Under the pieces are notes generated by a model that saw only the letters and a program-made list of their open reading frames with translations, ran no database searches and was not told the origin of the DNA. From positions 149,167 to 213,166 of the forward strand of contig NZ_WESE01000007.1 of assembly GCF_009184895.1 (NCBI RefSeq): 64,000 nucleotides of DNA, read 5' to 3'. The position numbers and the translations under genes are program-made. Source of the DNA: Nostocoides sp. F2B08 (GTDB taxonomy: Bacteria; Actinomycetota; Actinomycetes; Actinomycetales; Dermatophilaceae). Positions within the stretch are counted from its first letter, which is position 1. Each line of letters opens with the position of its first letter. Of this stretch, positions 56,755 through 64,000 are shown piece by piece.

Positions 56755-56895
56755 GACCCGAGGCTAGTGCTTGACCCCGGCGGTCCGCTCGGGCGAAACA
56801 GACCCGGCGTAGAGCTGGCGAAAGGCGCTGCACTCCGCCGGCTGTTGCATGACCATTGCCCTGCCAAGATCCGTACCTCGGGCGGTGGAGCCCCG

Positions 56896-57198
56896 TCACA
56901 ACCGCTCTCTCGGAGCTCCGAGTTCCCACCAGTCCTGGAGTGGCTGGTCCTTGATCATCGCCGCTGCGACCTCCACGTGAAGGTGGTTGCAGAACTTCCA
57001 CAGCTCCTTCGCCGCTCGCGAGTACTGGAAGAGGACACGATCGATCTCGAAGGCATCCATTTCACCGACACGGTAGCGATCGACAGCCTCCCCGACGCGA
57101 GCAACAAGCGCGCCCAGCTGCGCGGCGTGATAGTCCGCGACCACCGCACGCGCAGCTTGCCGCTCCGACTTGCTGGACACGGAAACGAGGCTACTCAC
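56896..57198 (-). CDS. Hypothetical conserved actinobacterial protein
   Basis: Product of about 100 residues. The C-terminal 80 residues form a conserved helical unit (SERQAARAVVADYHAAQL ... FQYSRAAKELWKFC) that I recall as a common actinobacterial hypothetical protein, often near mobile DNA; I cannot name a function. GTG 57198 or 57180 are the possible starts. The upstream 250 bp hold no gene on this strand. Confidence 0.6.
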   Translation of the reverse strand: MSSLVSVSSKSERQAARAVVADYHAAQLGALVARVGEAVDRYRVGEMDAFEIDRVLFQYSRAAKELWKFCNHLHVEVAAAMIKDQPLQDWWELGAPRERL

Positions 57199-57450
57199 GA
57201 CCGGCCCACAAGGGTCGCCTTCCCGTAGCCACACTCGCTCGACTGCGAGACCATCGACCTGACCCACTTCGCCGGCTGCTGGGCGCCACTCGGAGGCCGT
57301 CCCGATACCAGTGGCACTACGTCGCGATACGGGTTGACCAGGTACGTCGGGGCTGGCGGGGTGGGGATCGGTCGAACCAAACCGATCGGGGGTCGCTCGG
57401 AGTCGCCTCCGCACCCCCTGCGTGAACAGTCAGGCCATAGGGTTCCGGAT

Positions 57451-57843
57451 GTGGGACGCACCTACGCCGACGCCGAGCAGCTCCGAGCGGTCTTCTCCGA
57501 GATGTTCGACGACGTCGCCGACGCCGATGGGATGGACGGACTCGTCGCACAGCAGATGGTGATCAACTTCCGCTTGCACGATCCCTCCGTCGACATTTGG
57601 GTCGACGGCAGGACCCGGCCTGTCGCCACGACCTTCGAACCCATCGGTGTCGATGCGACGCTCACCGCCGAACTGAGCGCCGACTCGATGCACAACCTGC
57701 TGCTGGGCACGCTGCCGTTGGGCAAGGCGGTGCTCTTCCGCAAGCTGAAGGTATCGGGTTCCAGGTCAGGAGCACTCAGGCTCGAGCCACTCCTGCACGC
57801 TTGCCAGGCCGTCTACCCCGGGATCGTCGACAGGCGCCTGTGA
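57451..57843 (+). CDS. SCP2 sterol-binding domain protein
   Basis: Small protein of 130 residues resembling the SCP-2 sterol carrier family: a lipid-binding pocket protein with VINFRLHDPSVDIWVDGR and a C-terminal helix bundle (SADSMHNLLLGTLPLGKAVLF). GTG 57451 is the start. A GATCGGT-N8-ACCGATC inverted repeat lies 64 bp upstream. It precedes the methyltransferase gene by 80 bp. Confidence 0.8.
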   Translation: MGRTYADAEQLRAVFSEMFDDVADADGMDGLVAQQMVINFRLHDPSVDIWVDGRTRPVATTFEPIGVDATLTAELSADSMHNLLLGTLPLGKAVLFRKLKVSGSRSGALRLEPLLHACQAVYPGIVDRRL

Positions 57844-57923
57844 GGTGCCCTTAGGGTGAAAGCGACCTCATCGGTTGGGGCCCCAGGCCCGGGCCCGGAG
57901 ATCTCGAGGCTAAGGTCGAGCGC

Positions 57924-58547
57924 ATGCACGAGCACAAGGGATTTGACACCGAGGCCGCGACCTGGGACGACGATCCCAGCCACGAGGAGCGGCAGGTGGC
58001 GGTGGCCCGGGCCATCGTGGAGGCACTGGACCTCAACCCCCGGATGAGCGCGCTGGACATCGGCGGCGGCACGGGTCGGTTGACCATCCTGCTTGCCCAC
58101 CGGATCGGCTCGGCGGTCGTGACCGACCCGTCCGCCGGAATGGTGCAGGTCGCACGGCAGCGGATCGAGGAGGCCGGACTCGGCGACCGGCTGCGCGCTG
58201 TCCAAGCCGACCTAGCAACAGACCGGCTCAGTGGGTCCTACGACGTGGCGTGGAGCTCCATGGCTTTGCACCACGTGCAGGACCTGGATGAGCTGCTGCG
58301 GTCTGTCGCCGAGCTTCTCGTCGACGGTGGCCGGCTGGCCATCGCGGACCTTGACGAGGATCCCGACGGCGCCTTCCACGCCGACAAGGTCGACTTCGAC
58401 GGACACCACGGATTCGACAGGGAACGCCTCACCGAGCAGCTGACCCGCGCCGGCTTCGCCAACGTCAGCTTCGTTGACGCCACGACCATCCTCAAGGACG
58501 ACCGGGACTTCGGCGTCTTTCTGTGCACCGCCACCAAGGATGCATGA
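57924..58547 (+). CDS. SAM-dependent methyltransferase, class I
   Basis: Methyltransferase of 207 residues. The SAM-binding glycine-rich motif is LDIGGGTGRLT (44-54), followed by the acidic post-I strand (VTDPSAGMVQVARQRI) and the motif IV stretch YDVAWSSMALHHV. Substrate cannot be told. It is similar to MerR-locus or UbiE-like small methyltransferases. Confidence 0.9.
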   Translation: MHEHKGFDTEAATWDDDPSHEERQVAVARAIVEALDLNPRMSALDIGGGTGRLTILLAHRIGSAVVTDPSAGMVQVARQRIEEAGLGDRLRAVQADLATDRLSGSYDVAWSSMALHHVQDLDELLRSVAELLVDGGRLAIADLDEDPDGAFHADKVDFDGHHGFDRERLTEQLTRAGFANVSFVDATTILKDDRDFGVFLCTATKDA

Positions 58548-58685
58548 ACCCCGGGGAGATCAGTGCGTCGGACGGCAGGCTCGAGCGGGGTATGGCATAC
58601 CGGGTGCGTCATAGCGCCGGGTGACGCGCGCGGTGTTTCAGCACGCGCTCGGGGCACTCGTCGTGACCTGACCCTCCCATCGCGA

Positions 58686-58698
58686 GGGCGCAGCGCCC
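58686..58698. terminator. Short hairpin between convergent genes
   Basis: GGGCGCAGCGCCC folds into a 5-bp stem with a 3-nt loop between the methyltransferase and the convergent membrane-protein gene. A second weak stem (GGTAT-GGC-ATACC) lies near 58590-58602. Both are marginal. Confidence 0.3.
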
Positions 58699-58728
58699 CT
58701 GACGCTGCGGCCGTGCCGGTGCCACCGA

Positions 58729-59388
58729 TCATCCGTCCTTGAGCACCTCGCGGGCGACGACGGCCATACCGACAGCGGTCAGGCTCCAGGCGAAGAAGTC
58801 TAGCTGTGGGCTGCCGAAGACAACGAGGGCGACGAAGTGCAGTGGCTGGGAGACGGCGATGGCCCACGCGGCCCAGGCGGGGATGCGTCCTGAGCGCAGC
58901 AGCGCGAGGCCGAGCAGGACGGTGCCGATCACGTGTCCGAGGACGAAGACGCCGAGTGCGACGTCGATGACGGGGTGTCCCGCCTCGACTACTGCGACGG
59001 CCTGGTCGGCGGTAAGCCCGGCGGTGGTGGCTCCCCAGAGCAGGTGGTCCGCGCCGACGAACATCCCGAGGGAGAGGTAGCCGGGCACGGCCAGTGCGAC
59101 TGCCCACGTGGTCAGTCTGGGCGCCCCGGCCCTGGCGATCCCGGCGGCTGCGATCAGACCTGGGACGAGGGTGAGGACGCCGATGTAGGCAAGCCACAAC
59201 ACAGCGCTCTGCTGTCCGGGCTGGGCCTGGACGGCGTCGACCATCCCGGGGGTGTCGCTGGCCTTGAAGTACGGCAGGACGAGCCGGAGCACCGCGATCG
59301 CGGCCGGGCCGACCGGCATCAGTAGGGCCACGCCCCAGGTGGTCAGGGGTATGCGTTCGGTGCGGGGTGGCGCGAGCGTCGCGGTCAT
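58729..59388 (-). CDS. Multi-pass membrane protein of TCS 3 (distal gene)
   Basis: Product of 219 residues with about six hydrophobic segments, of unknown family. It resembles the membrane protein at 51172 in length and helix pattern. Adjacent ATGs at 59388 and 59391 are both possible starts; either overlaps the stop of the smaller membrane-protein gene. It is probably a target of the TCS 3 regulator. Confidence 0.7.
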   Translation of the reverse strand: MTATLAPPRTERIPLTTWGVALLMPVGPAAIAVLRLVLPYFKASDTPGMVDAVQAQPGQQSAVLWLAYIGVLTLVPGLIAAAGIARAGAPRLTTWAVALAVPGYLSLGMFVGADHLLWGATTAGLTADQAVAVVEAGHPVIDVALGVFVLGHVIGTVLLGLALLRSGRIPAWAAWAIAVSQPLHFVALVVFGSPQLDFFAWSLTAVGMAVVAREVLKDG

Positions 59389-59744
59389 CATGCCACCGCC
59401 GGCTGGCTGGCGCGGGCCGTGAGGAGCACGGCCGCTGCGGTGAGGACGACGATGGCGCCGGCAGCCGCCTGGGCGCCGCCCGGAGCGTCAACGAAGAAGG
59501 CCGGCAGTGCGGTGACCGCCGCCAACACGCGCAGCCCGATCAGGAGACGCAAGGATCTGGCGGGGTCGCGGTAGCCCTGGACCACCAGCGCGAGCGAGGC
59601 GGCACCGAGCAGAGCCGCCAGGGCGGCTACGGCATACGGGGGCGACTCTCCGTCGGTGAGGGCGAGGGTGGCGATGTCCCCGAACGAGAGAAGCGCGAAG
59701 ATCGCCAACCCGAGGTTGCGAGTGGTCAGAGCGGAGTGATTCAT
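59388..59744 (-). CDS. Small membrane protein divergent from TCS 3
   Basis: Product of 118 residues with about four hydrophobic segments and no clear family. It heads a two-gene operon with the 58729 gene and is divergent from the third histidine kinase, with the palindromes at 59797-59866 in the 176-bp gap between. Confidence 0.7.
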   Translation of the reverse strand: MNHSALTTRNLGLAIFALLSFGDIATLALTDGESPPYAVAALAALLGAASLALVVQGYRDPARSLRLLIGLRVLAAVTALPAFFVDAPGGAQAAAGAIVVLTAAAVLLTARASQPAVA

Positions 59745-59851
59745 GGCAGCGGTCCCTTCATGCGGTGGTTGTCGTCCACAACGATGCAGTCGCTCGGTTC
59801 CCGCAGAGGAGAGGAGAGTTCCCGACCTGCCCCGGACTTCCCCGGGTCGGT

Positions 59852-59866
59852 CGGGAAGACTTCCCG
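59852..59866. promoter_or_regulatory. Palindrome shared with TCS 1, copy 2
   Basis: CGGGAAG-A-CTTCCCG, in the flank TCGGGAAGACTTCCCGGGC, differs from copy 1 at 3 of 19 positions and keeps the palindrome by compensating changes. It is 55 bp before the kinase start and 108 bp before the divergent membrane-protein start, close to the geometry of copy 1. Extra TTCCC half-sites lie at 59797-59803, 59818-59824 and 59837-59844. Confidence 0.65.
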
Positions 59867-59920
59867 GGCCGGGGGCCGGTAGCCGGCGGTAGTCTCGGCC
59901 CAGGCCGCAGGAGGTGTCCA

Positions 59921-61840
59921 GTGCGTAGTAGGTTCATCGCCGGAACGCTCGGTTGCGTCACGGTCCTGGCCGCCGTGGGGGCGGTCGTCTGCGTCGTAGC
60001 GCTCGGCTGGACCTTCACAGTCGCCCTTGAGTCGTTCGTGATCAGCAACATCGTCATCGGCGTCAGCTTCGGGCTGTGCGGAGCGCTGATCGCGTGGCAC
60101 CGGCCACGCTCTCCGCTCGGCTGGATGTATGCCGTGGGCGGCACCCTGCAGACTCTGAGCGCGCTGGCACTCCCGTTGGCGGAGGTGCTCGCCGAGCGCG
60201 GCGTCGCCGAGTGGAGCATCCGACTGTCCGTGACCGTGTTCCAGTGGGCATGGCCGATCAACATCACCATGATCCCCATCTCGCTCCTGCTCCTGCCCGA
60301 CGGGCGCCTGCCCTCTCGGCGATGGCGACCGGTGGCCGTCGCCCTGGCCATGCTCACCCCGCTCTTCGTGCTCGGAAGCGGACTATGGCCGGAGCGACCG
60401 CCCGGCCTGCCGTCGGCCTACCTGACCGTGAGCGAGAGCACCTATACCTCGATGTCGTGGCTGTGGACCGCCAGTGAATACTGGTGGTCCCTCTCCGTAG
60501 TGATCGGGGTGGTGTGTCTTGGCCTGAGGTATCGACGCGGCGACGAGGTCGTTCGCCGTCAGCTCATGTGGCTGGTCGCCGCGATGGCGGTGATCGTCGT
60601 CGCGGTCATCCCGTGGTCCCTCGTCGCGGGCACGCCGTTGGCCGTGCTCTTCACGATCCCGCTCCTTCCCGCGGCCATCGCCGCAGGGGTGCTTCGCCAC
60701 CAGCTCCTCGACATCCGGCTCGTCGTGGCACGAGGGCTGACCTATGCCCTGCTCTCAGGACTGGTGCTGGCCGCATACGTCGCTCTGGTCGCGGTGCTCT
60801 CGGGCGTGGTGTCCGCGTTGGTCGTGGCGCTCCTGGCGCTCCCGCTGCGATCGCGGCTCCAGACGGCGGTCGACCGGCTGCTCTACGGCGAGCGCGGCGA
60901 CCCGCTTGAGGTGGCCACGCGTGTCGGCCGCTCTCTGAGCGCTGGCCTGCCGGAGACTCTGGAGGAGATCAGGAGGACGCTGCGCCTGCCCTATGTGGGC
61001 GTCGTCAGCGACGGTGTAGAGCTCGCGGCCGGGGGCGAGCTGACGGGGCCATCTGCCGAGCTGCCGCTGGCAGAAGGCACGCTGGTCGTCGGCCTGCGCA
61101 GCGGCGAGAGCCGTCTCGACCCGGCCGACCGTCGCGTGCTGGTGCTACTGTCCGGACCGCTGTCGACGGCGGTGCACGCGACCACGTTGCTCGAGCAGCT
61201 GCGCGTGTCTCGCGAACGGCTCGTCGTCGCCCGCGAGGAAGAGCGGCGTCGGCTCCGACGCGAGCTGCACGACGGTCTCGGACCGCTCTTGACCGGGGTG
61301 GCACTCTCGGCCGACACCGCCGCCAACCTCGCCGGCCCGGCAGCCAACCCTGCGCTCACGGCGCGGCTCTCAGCGGTACGCTCCGACACCCGCTCCGCGA
61401 TCCAGGAGGTGCGCCGGATCGTCGACAACCTCGGCTCGCCTGCCCTGGACGAGCTGGGCCTCGTCGAGGCGCTACGCATCCGGGCCGACCAGCTCAAGCG
61501 GCGCTCCGATGGTGCGGCACTGCGCGCCGCTGTCGAGGCAGACCCGCTCCCTCCGCTGCCGCCCGCCGTCGAACAAGCCGCCTATCGGATCGCCACCGAG
61601 GCCCTCACCAACGTCATTAGACACTCCCGCGCATCCTCGGTCCTGGTACGCCTCCACGCCGACGACACCGGCCTGCACTGCGAGATCCTCGACGACGGCG
61701 TCGGCACATCGGTCTGGCGCCCCGGCGTCGGCATCGCCGGGATGCGCGAGCGGGTCGCCCAGCTCGGCGGCAGCTGCGCGGTTGGTCCCAGTGCCCGTGG
61801 TGGGGAGGTGAGGGTGTGCCTGCCGATGGCTCTGGTGTGA
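59921..61840 (+). CDS. Sensor histidine kinase, NarL/DesK type (TCS 3)
   Basis: Membrane kinase of 639 residues starting at GTG 59921, 5 nt after an AGGAGGT site. About eight hydrophobic segments fill 1-300 with LLLPDGRLPSRRW in a loop; a weak GAF-like region (about 330-420) precedes the HisKA_3 domain with H450 (RRELHDGLGPLLTGV). The ATP domain has IATEALTNVIRHSRASS and GIAGMRERVAQLGG. It is most similar to kinase 1. Confidence 0.93.
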   Translation: MRSRFIAGTLGCVTVLAAVGAVVCVVALGWTFTVALESFVISNIVIGVSFGLCGALIAWHRPRSPLGWMYAVGGTLQTLSALALPLAEVLAERGVAEWSIRLSVTVFQWAWPINITMIPISLLLLPDGRLPSRRWRPVAVALAMLTPLFVLGSGLWPERPPGLPSAYLTVSESTYTSMSWLWTASEYWWSLSVVIGVVCLGLRYRRGDEVVRRQLMWLVAAMAVIVVAVIPWSLVAGTPLAVLFTIPLLPAAIAAGVLRHQLLDIRLVVARGLTYALLSGLVLAAYVALVAVLSGVVSALVVALLALPLRSRLQTAVDRLLYGERGDPLEVATRVGRSLSAGLPETLEEIRRTLRLPYVGVVSDGVELAAGGELTGPSAELPLAEGTLVVGLRSGESRLDPADRRVLVLLSGPLSTAVHATTLLEQLRVSRERLVVAREEERRRLRRELHDGLGPLLTGVALSADTAANLAGPAANPALTARLSAVRSDTRSAIQEVRRIVDNLGSPALDELGLVEALRIRADQLKRRSDGAALRAAVEADPLPPLPPAVEQAAYRIATEALTNVIRHSRASSVLVRLHADDTGLHCEILDDGVGTSVWRPGVGIAGMRERVAQLGGSCAVGPSARGGEVRVCLPMALV

Positions 61841-62487
61841 TCCGAGTCCTCGTGGCCGACGACCATCCGGTCGTCCGCTCCGGCCTCGTCGGAGTCCTCA
61901 CATCCCTGGGCGGGTTCGAGGTCGTCGCCGTGGCCGTCGACGGCCGCGAAGCGGTGCGCGAGGCCGTGCTGCACCGACCGGACGTGGTCCTGATGGACCT
62001 GAACATGCCGGAGACCGACGGATTCACCGCAATCCACCAACTGGCCCGAGCCGCACCGTCGGTGCGGGTCTGCGTACTCACCATGTACGACGATGACGAC
62101 TCCCTCTTCGCCGCCGTCCGCGCCGGCGCACACGGCTACCTCCTCAAGGGCGCCGAGCAAGAAGAGATCGCCCGCGCCGTCCGCGCGATCGCAGCCGGCG
62201 AAGCCATCTTCGGTCCAGGCATAGCCGTCCGGGTACTCCACCAGCTGACCGCACCCACAGCCGCGCCAGCCCCGAACCCCTTCCCCGACCTGACCGGCCG
62301 CGAGCTCGAGATCCTCGACCTACTGGCCAGCGCGACACCCACTGTCGTCATCGCACAACGGCTCAACGTCACCCCCAAGACAATCAGCAACCACGTCTCC
62401 AACATCCTCACCAAGCTCCACGCCAACGACCGCACCCACGCCGCGATGCTCGCGCGCGACGCGGGACTAGGACAGACCGACACCTAA
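61837..62487 (+). CDS. LuxR/NarL-type response regulator (TCS 3)
   Basis: Regulator of 216 residues with D54 (VVLMDLNMP) as the phosphorylation site, HGYLLKGAEQEEIARAV near the end of the receiver (close to RR 1) and the LuxR helix-turn-helix LTGRELEILDLLASATPTVVI. The GTG at 61837 overlaps the kinase stop by 4 nt; a GTG at 61816 is possible. Confidence 0.94.
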   Translation: MIRVLVADDHPVVRSGLVGVLTSLGGFEVVAVAVDGREAVREAVLHRPDVVLMDLNMPETDGFTAIHQLARAAPSVRVCVLTMYDDDDSLFAAVRAGAHGYLLKGAEQEEIARAVRAIAAGEAIFGPGIAVRVLHQLTAPTAAPAPNPFPDLTGRELEILDLLASATPTVVIAQRLNVTPKTISNHVSNILTKLHANDRTHAAMLARDAGLGQTDT

Positions 62488-62637
62488 CCCAGCGGCGGGC
62501 TTGGAAACGCCAGCCAGGTCACGCCCAGTAGGGATGGGCGACAGGTCCGGAAGCGACGATGTAGTTGAGTCACACCGCCGGGAGCCGACCGATCAAGCCG
62601 ATGGGGGGTGGAGCATAAGGGCTGGCACGCTGGTTGT

Positions 62638-63147
62638 GTGATCCTTTCCGAACACCGCGACCCGCGGATGGTGACGATTCGTCGTGGGGGGCTGCTCACC
62701 GATGCCGAGCACCATCTGCTGGCACTGTGGGCCGCCGAGTGTGCGGAGCACGTGTTGCCTCTGTTCGAGGCCGAGCAGCCGATGGACACCCGTCCGCGCG
62801 ACGCCATTTCTGCGGCACGCGCGTGGGCCGACGGCGAGATGAGGATGATGGAAGCACGAGCGGCGGGTGGTCACGCGATGGGTGCCGCTCGACCTCTGCG
62901 AGGAGCTTCCCGATTAGCTGCATACTCAGCCGGTCAGGCAGCCTGCGTGGCGCACGTGGCTGAGCACGACCTGGGTGCCGCCGCGTACGCCATCAAGGCG
63001 GCACAGGCCGCCGAACCGGACAACCCCGGCGCTGGTCGGCTGGAACGTGACTGGCAGCGCGCTCACCTCCCAGAACGAATCAGAGCTCTCGTTCTGGAGG
63101 ATCAGACCCGCCGCAACCCGATCTGCTGGTACGCCTTCAAAGACTGA
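62638..63147 (+). CDS. Putative immunity protein (Imm-5-like)
   Basis: Helical protein of 169 residues resembling the Imm-5 family: VTIRRGGLLTDAEHHLLALW, the Asp/Pro-rich segment EAEQPMDTRPRDAISAARAW, and repeated Ala-rich helices ending QRAHLPERIRALVLED. Such proteins are found with polymorphic toxins, but none is adjacent here. GTG 62638 is preferred; GTG 62608 adds ten residues. Confidence 0.6.
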   Translation: MILSEHRDPRMVTIRRGGLLTDAEHHLLALWAAECAEHVLPLFEAEQPMDTRPRDAISAARAWADGEMRMMEARAAGGHAMGAARPLRGASRLAAYSAGQAACVAHVAEHDLGAAAYAIKAAQAAEPDNPGAGRLERDWQRAHLPERIRALVLEDQTRRNPICWYAFKD

Positions 63148-63228
63148 CCGTGACCCAACTTGCCAGCTGCCCCCCTACCGCCGGCTGCTGGCCGGAGGCT
63201 GCGGTGGCCGTCAGTGCGACACTTGGGC

Positions 63229-63562
63229 ATGAGCGCAGGCACACGGGGAGAGCCTGGACCGGTCGTGCTCGCCTATCCATTCTCTGGTCGCTGGCTGACG
63301 CGAAACAGCCCCGCCCGCCGGGTGCCCAGCCACGGAACACACCTGATGGGCACCACGTACGCCATCGACTTCATCCCCGTTAATGAACATGGGCGCTCGG
63401 CGCCGTGGAACTGGCGGGCGGCCGTGGCAACGGAGGCGCCAGAGACCTTCGTCGGCTTCGGTGCACCCATCCTGGCACCATGCAGAGGCGTGGTGGTGAT
63501 CGCCCACGACGGCGAACCGGACCATCGGGCCAGACGCTCGCAACTGACCCTGCTGCCGTACA
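63229..63562 (+). pseudogene. M23-type peptidase gene truncated by an IS element
   Basis: The frame begins MSAGTRGEPGPVVLAYPF and shows the LysM-less M23 peptidase start, with THLMGTTYAIDFIPVNEHGRS and PCRGVVVIAHDGEPDHRARRS. It stops matching the family at LLPY, exactly where the IS3-family left end begins (about 63563). Translation would continue into the element, giving a fusion of about 140 residues without the catalytic domain. Confidence 0.75.
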
Positions 63563-63595
63563 TGAGGTTCCCCCCGAAGTGTGGAGGCATCGACA

Positions 63596-63898
63596 ATGAG
63601 GATTGCGATGTCAAGGAAGAGAACGAAGTACGACCGGGAGTTCCGTGAAGGGGCTGTGCGGATCGTCGAGGAGACGAAGAAGCCGATCGCTCAGGTCGCC
63701 CGTGACCTCGGGATCAACGAGGGCACGTTGGGCAACTGGGTCCAACGCGCCCGCGCCGAGCGTGAGGGCCGCGGTGAGCTGTCCGAGGCCGACTTCGTTG
63801 AGCTGAAGGCGCTGCGGGCTGAGGTCGCTGAGCTGCGGATGGAGCGTGATGTGCTCAAGCGATCCGTGGTCCTGTGGGTGAAGGAGGCGACGAGGTGA
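63596..63898 (+). CDS. IS3-family transposase OrfA
   Basis: Transposase N-terminal protein of 100 residues with a helix-turn-helix (RKRTKYDREFREGAVRIV, then AQVARDLGINEGTLGNWV) and a leucine-zipper-like C-terminus (ELKALRAEVAELRMERDVL). ATG 63596 follows a GTGGAGG site. The 3' end overlaps orfB by 4 nt; a frameshift normally joins the two in IS3 elements. Confidence 0.9.
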   Translation: MRIAMSRKRTKYDREFREGAVRIVEETKKPIAQVARDLGINEGTLGNWVQRARAEREGRGELSEADFVELKALRAEVAELRMERDVLKRSVVLWVKEATR

Positions 63899-64000
63899 GC
63901 GTGGCACGCTTCATCGCCGACCAGAGGACCAGCTACGCCGTGCCCGTCGCGTTCACGTGTGCCCTGCTGGGGATCTCGCTGTCGTGGTTCTACAAGTGGA
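63895..64000 (+). CDS. IS3-family transposase OrfB, partial
   Basis: Start of the catalytic transposase. The 35 visible residues read ARFIADQRTSYAVPVAFTC then ALLGISLSWFYKW, typical of IS3 OrfB. GTG 63895 overlaps the OrfA stop; GTG 63901 is an alternative. The DDE domain is beyond the window. Confidence 0.88.
   Translation, partial: MSVARFIADQRTSYAVPVAFTCALLGISLSWFYKW

Larger units (their letters stand above)
63563..64000 (+). mobile_element. IS3-family insertion sequence, left part
   Basis: The left end begins TGAGGTTCCCCCCGAAGTG, resembling the terminal repeat of actinobacterial IS3-family elements. It carries the orfA and the start of orfB and continues past the window. The inserted strand runs with the same direction as the interrupted peptidase gene. 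The right end and target duplication lie outside the window. Confidence 0.8.

Overview
The window is high-GC DNA from an actinobacterium. The gene order closely follows blocks known from Mycobacterium and Streptomyces, and the window contains phosphatidylinositol mannoside genes (PatA, PimA, PgsA), a single long Rel (p)ppGpp enzyme, PdxST, and several promoters with a TAnnnT -10 box placed 6-8 nt before the start codon, as in actinobacterial leaderless transcripts. A member of the Micrococcales (Intrasporangiaceae-like) is my best guess; the sequence alone does not fix the genus. There are no rRNA genes, no convincing tRNA genes and no CRISPR array.

Region 1 (1-9047, all minus strand) is a compact chromosome-maintenance block: xerD, parA, scpA, scpB, rluB, tyrA, cmk, plsC-like and der (cut by the window start), with ald overlapping xerD. 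Most junctions overlap by about 4 nt or nearly touch, so the genes look like one long operon. Region 2 (9048-33512) is a second conserved block: hisS, an MBL-fold hydrolase, a membrane-anchored cyclophilin, a DUF349 protein, rel, apt, secF-secD-yajC, ruvB-ruvA-ruvC (with an SOS box before ruvC), yebC, pdxT-pdxS, the PIM genes, a HIT-domain gene, thrS, a kinase-like phosphotransferase and a PCD-VOC fusion. Region 3 (33629-44570) holds degradative and lipid genes: a secreted M14 peptidase, an S9 peptidase, an amidase, and a htdX-fabG4-fadA2 cluster facing a TetR gene with a perfect 7-bp-arm palindrome in the shared promoter region.

Region 4 (44571-64000) is accessory in character. It has a protein made only of peptidoglycan-binding repeats, two PIN-domain toxin-antitoxin modules, a glycosyltransferase, VOC, SCP2 and methyltransferase genes, an Imm-5-like orphan, and three DesK/NarL-type histidine kinase-response regulator pairs. 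Each pair is accompanied by small multi-pass membrane proteins of unknown function. Two of the three pairs share an almost identical palindrome (TCGGGAA-SAS-TTCCCGGG, S = G or C) in their divergent promoters, which I consider the best candidate for an undescribed regulatory system here. At the right edge an IS3-family element interrupts an M23-type peptidase gene.
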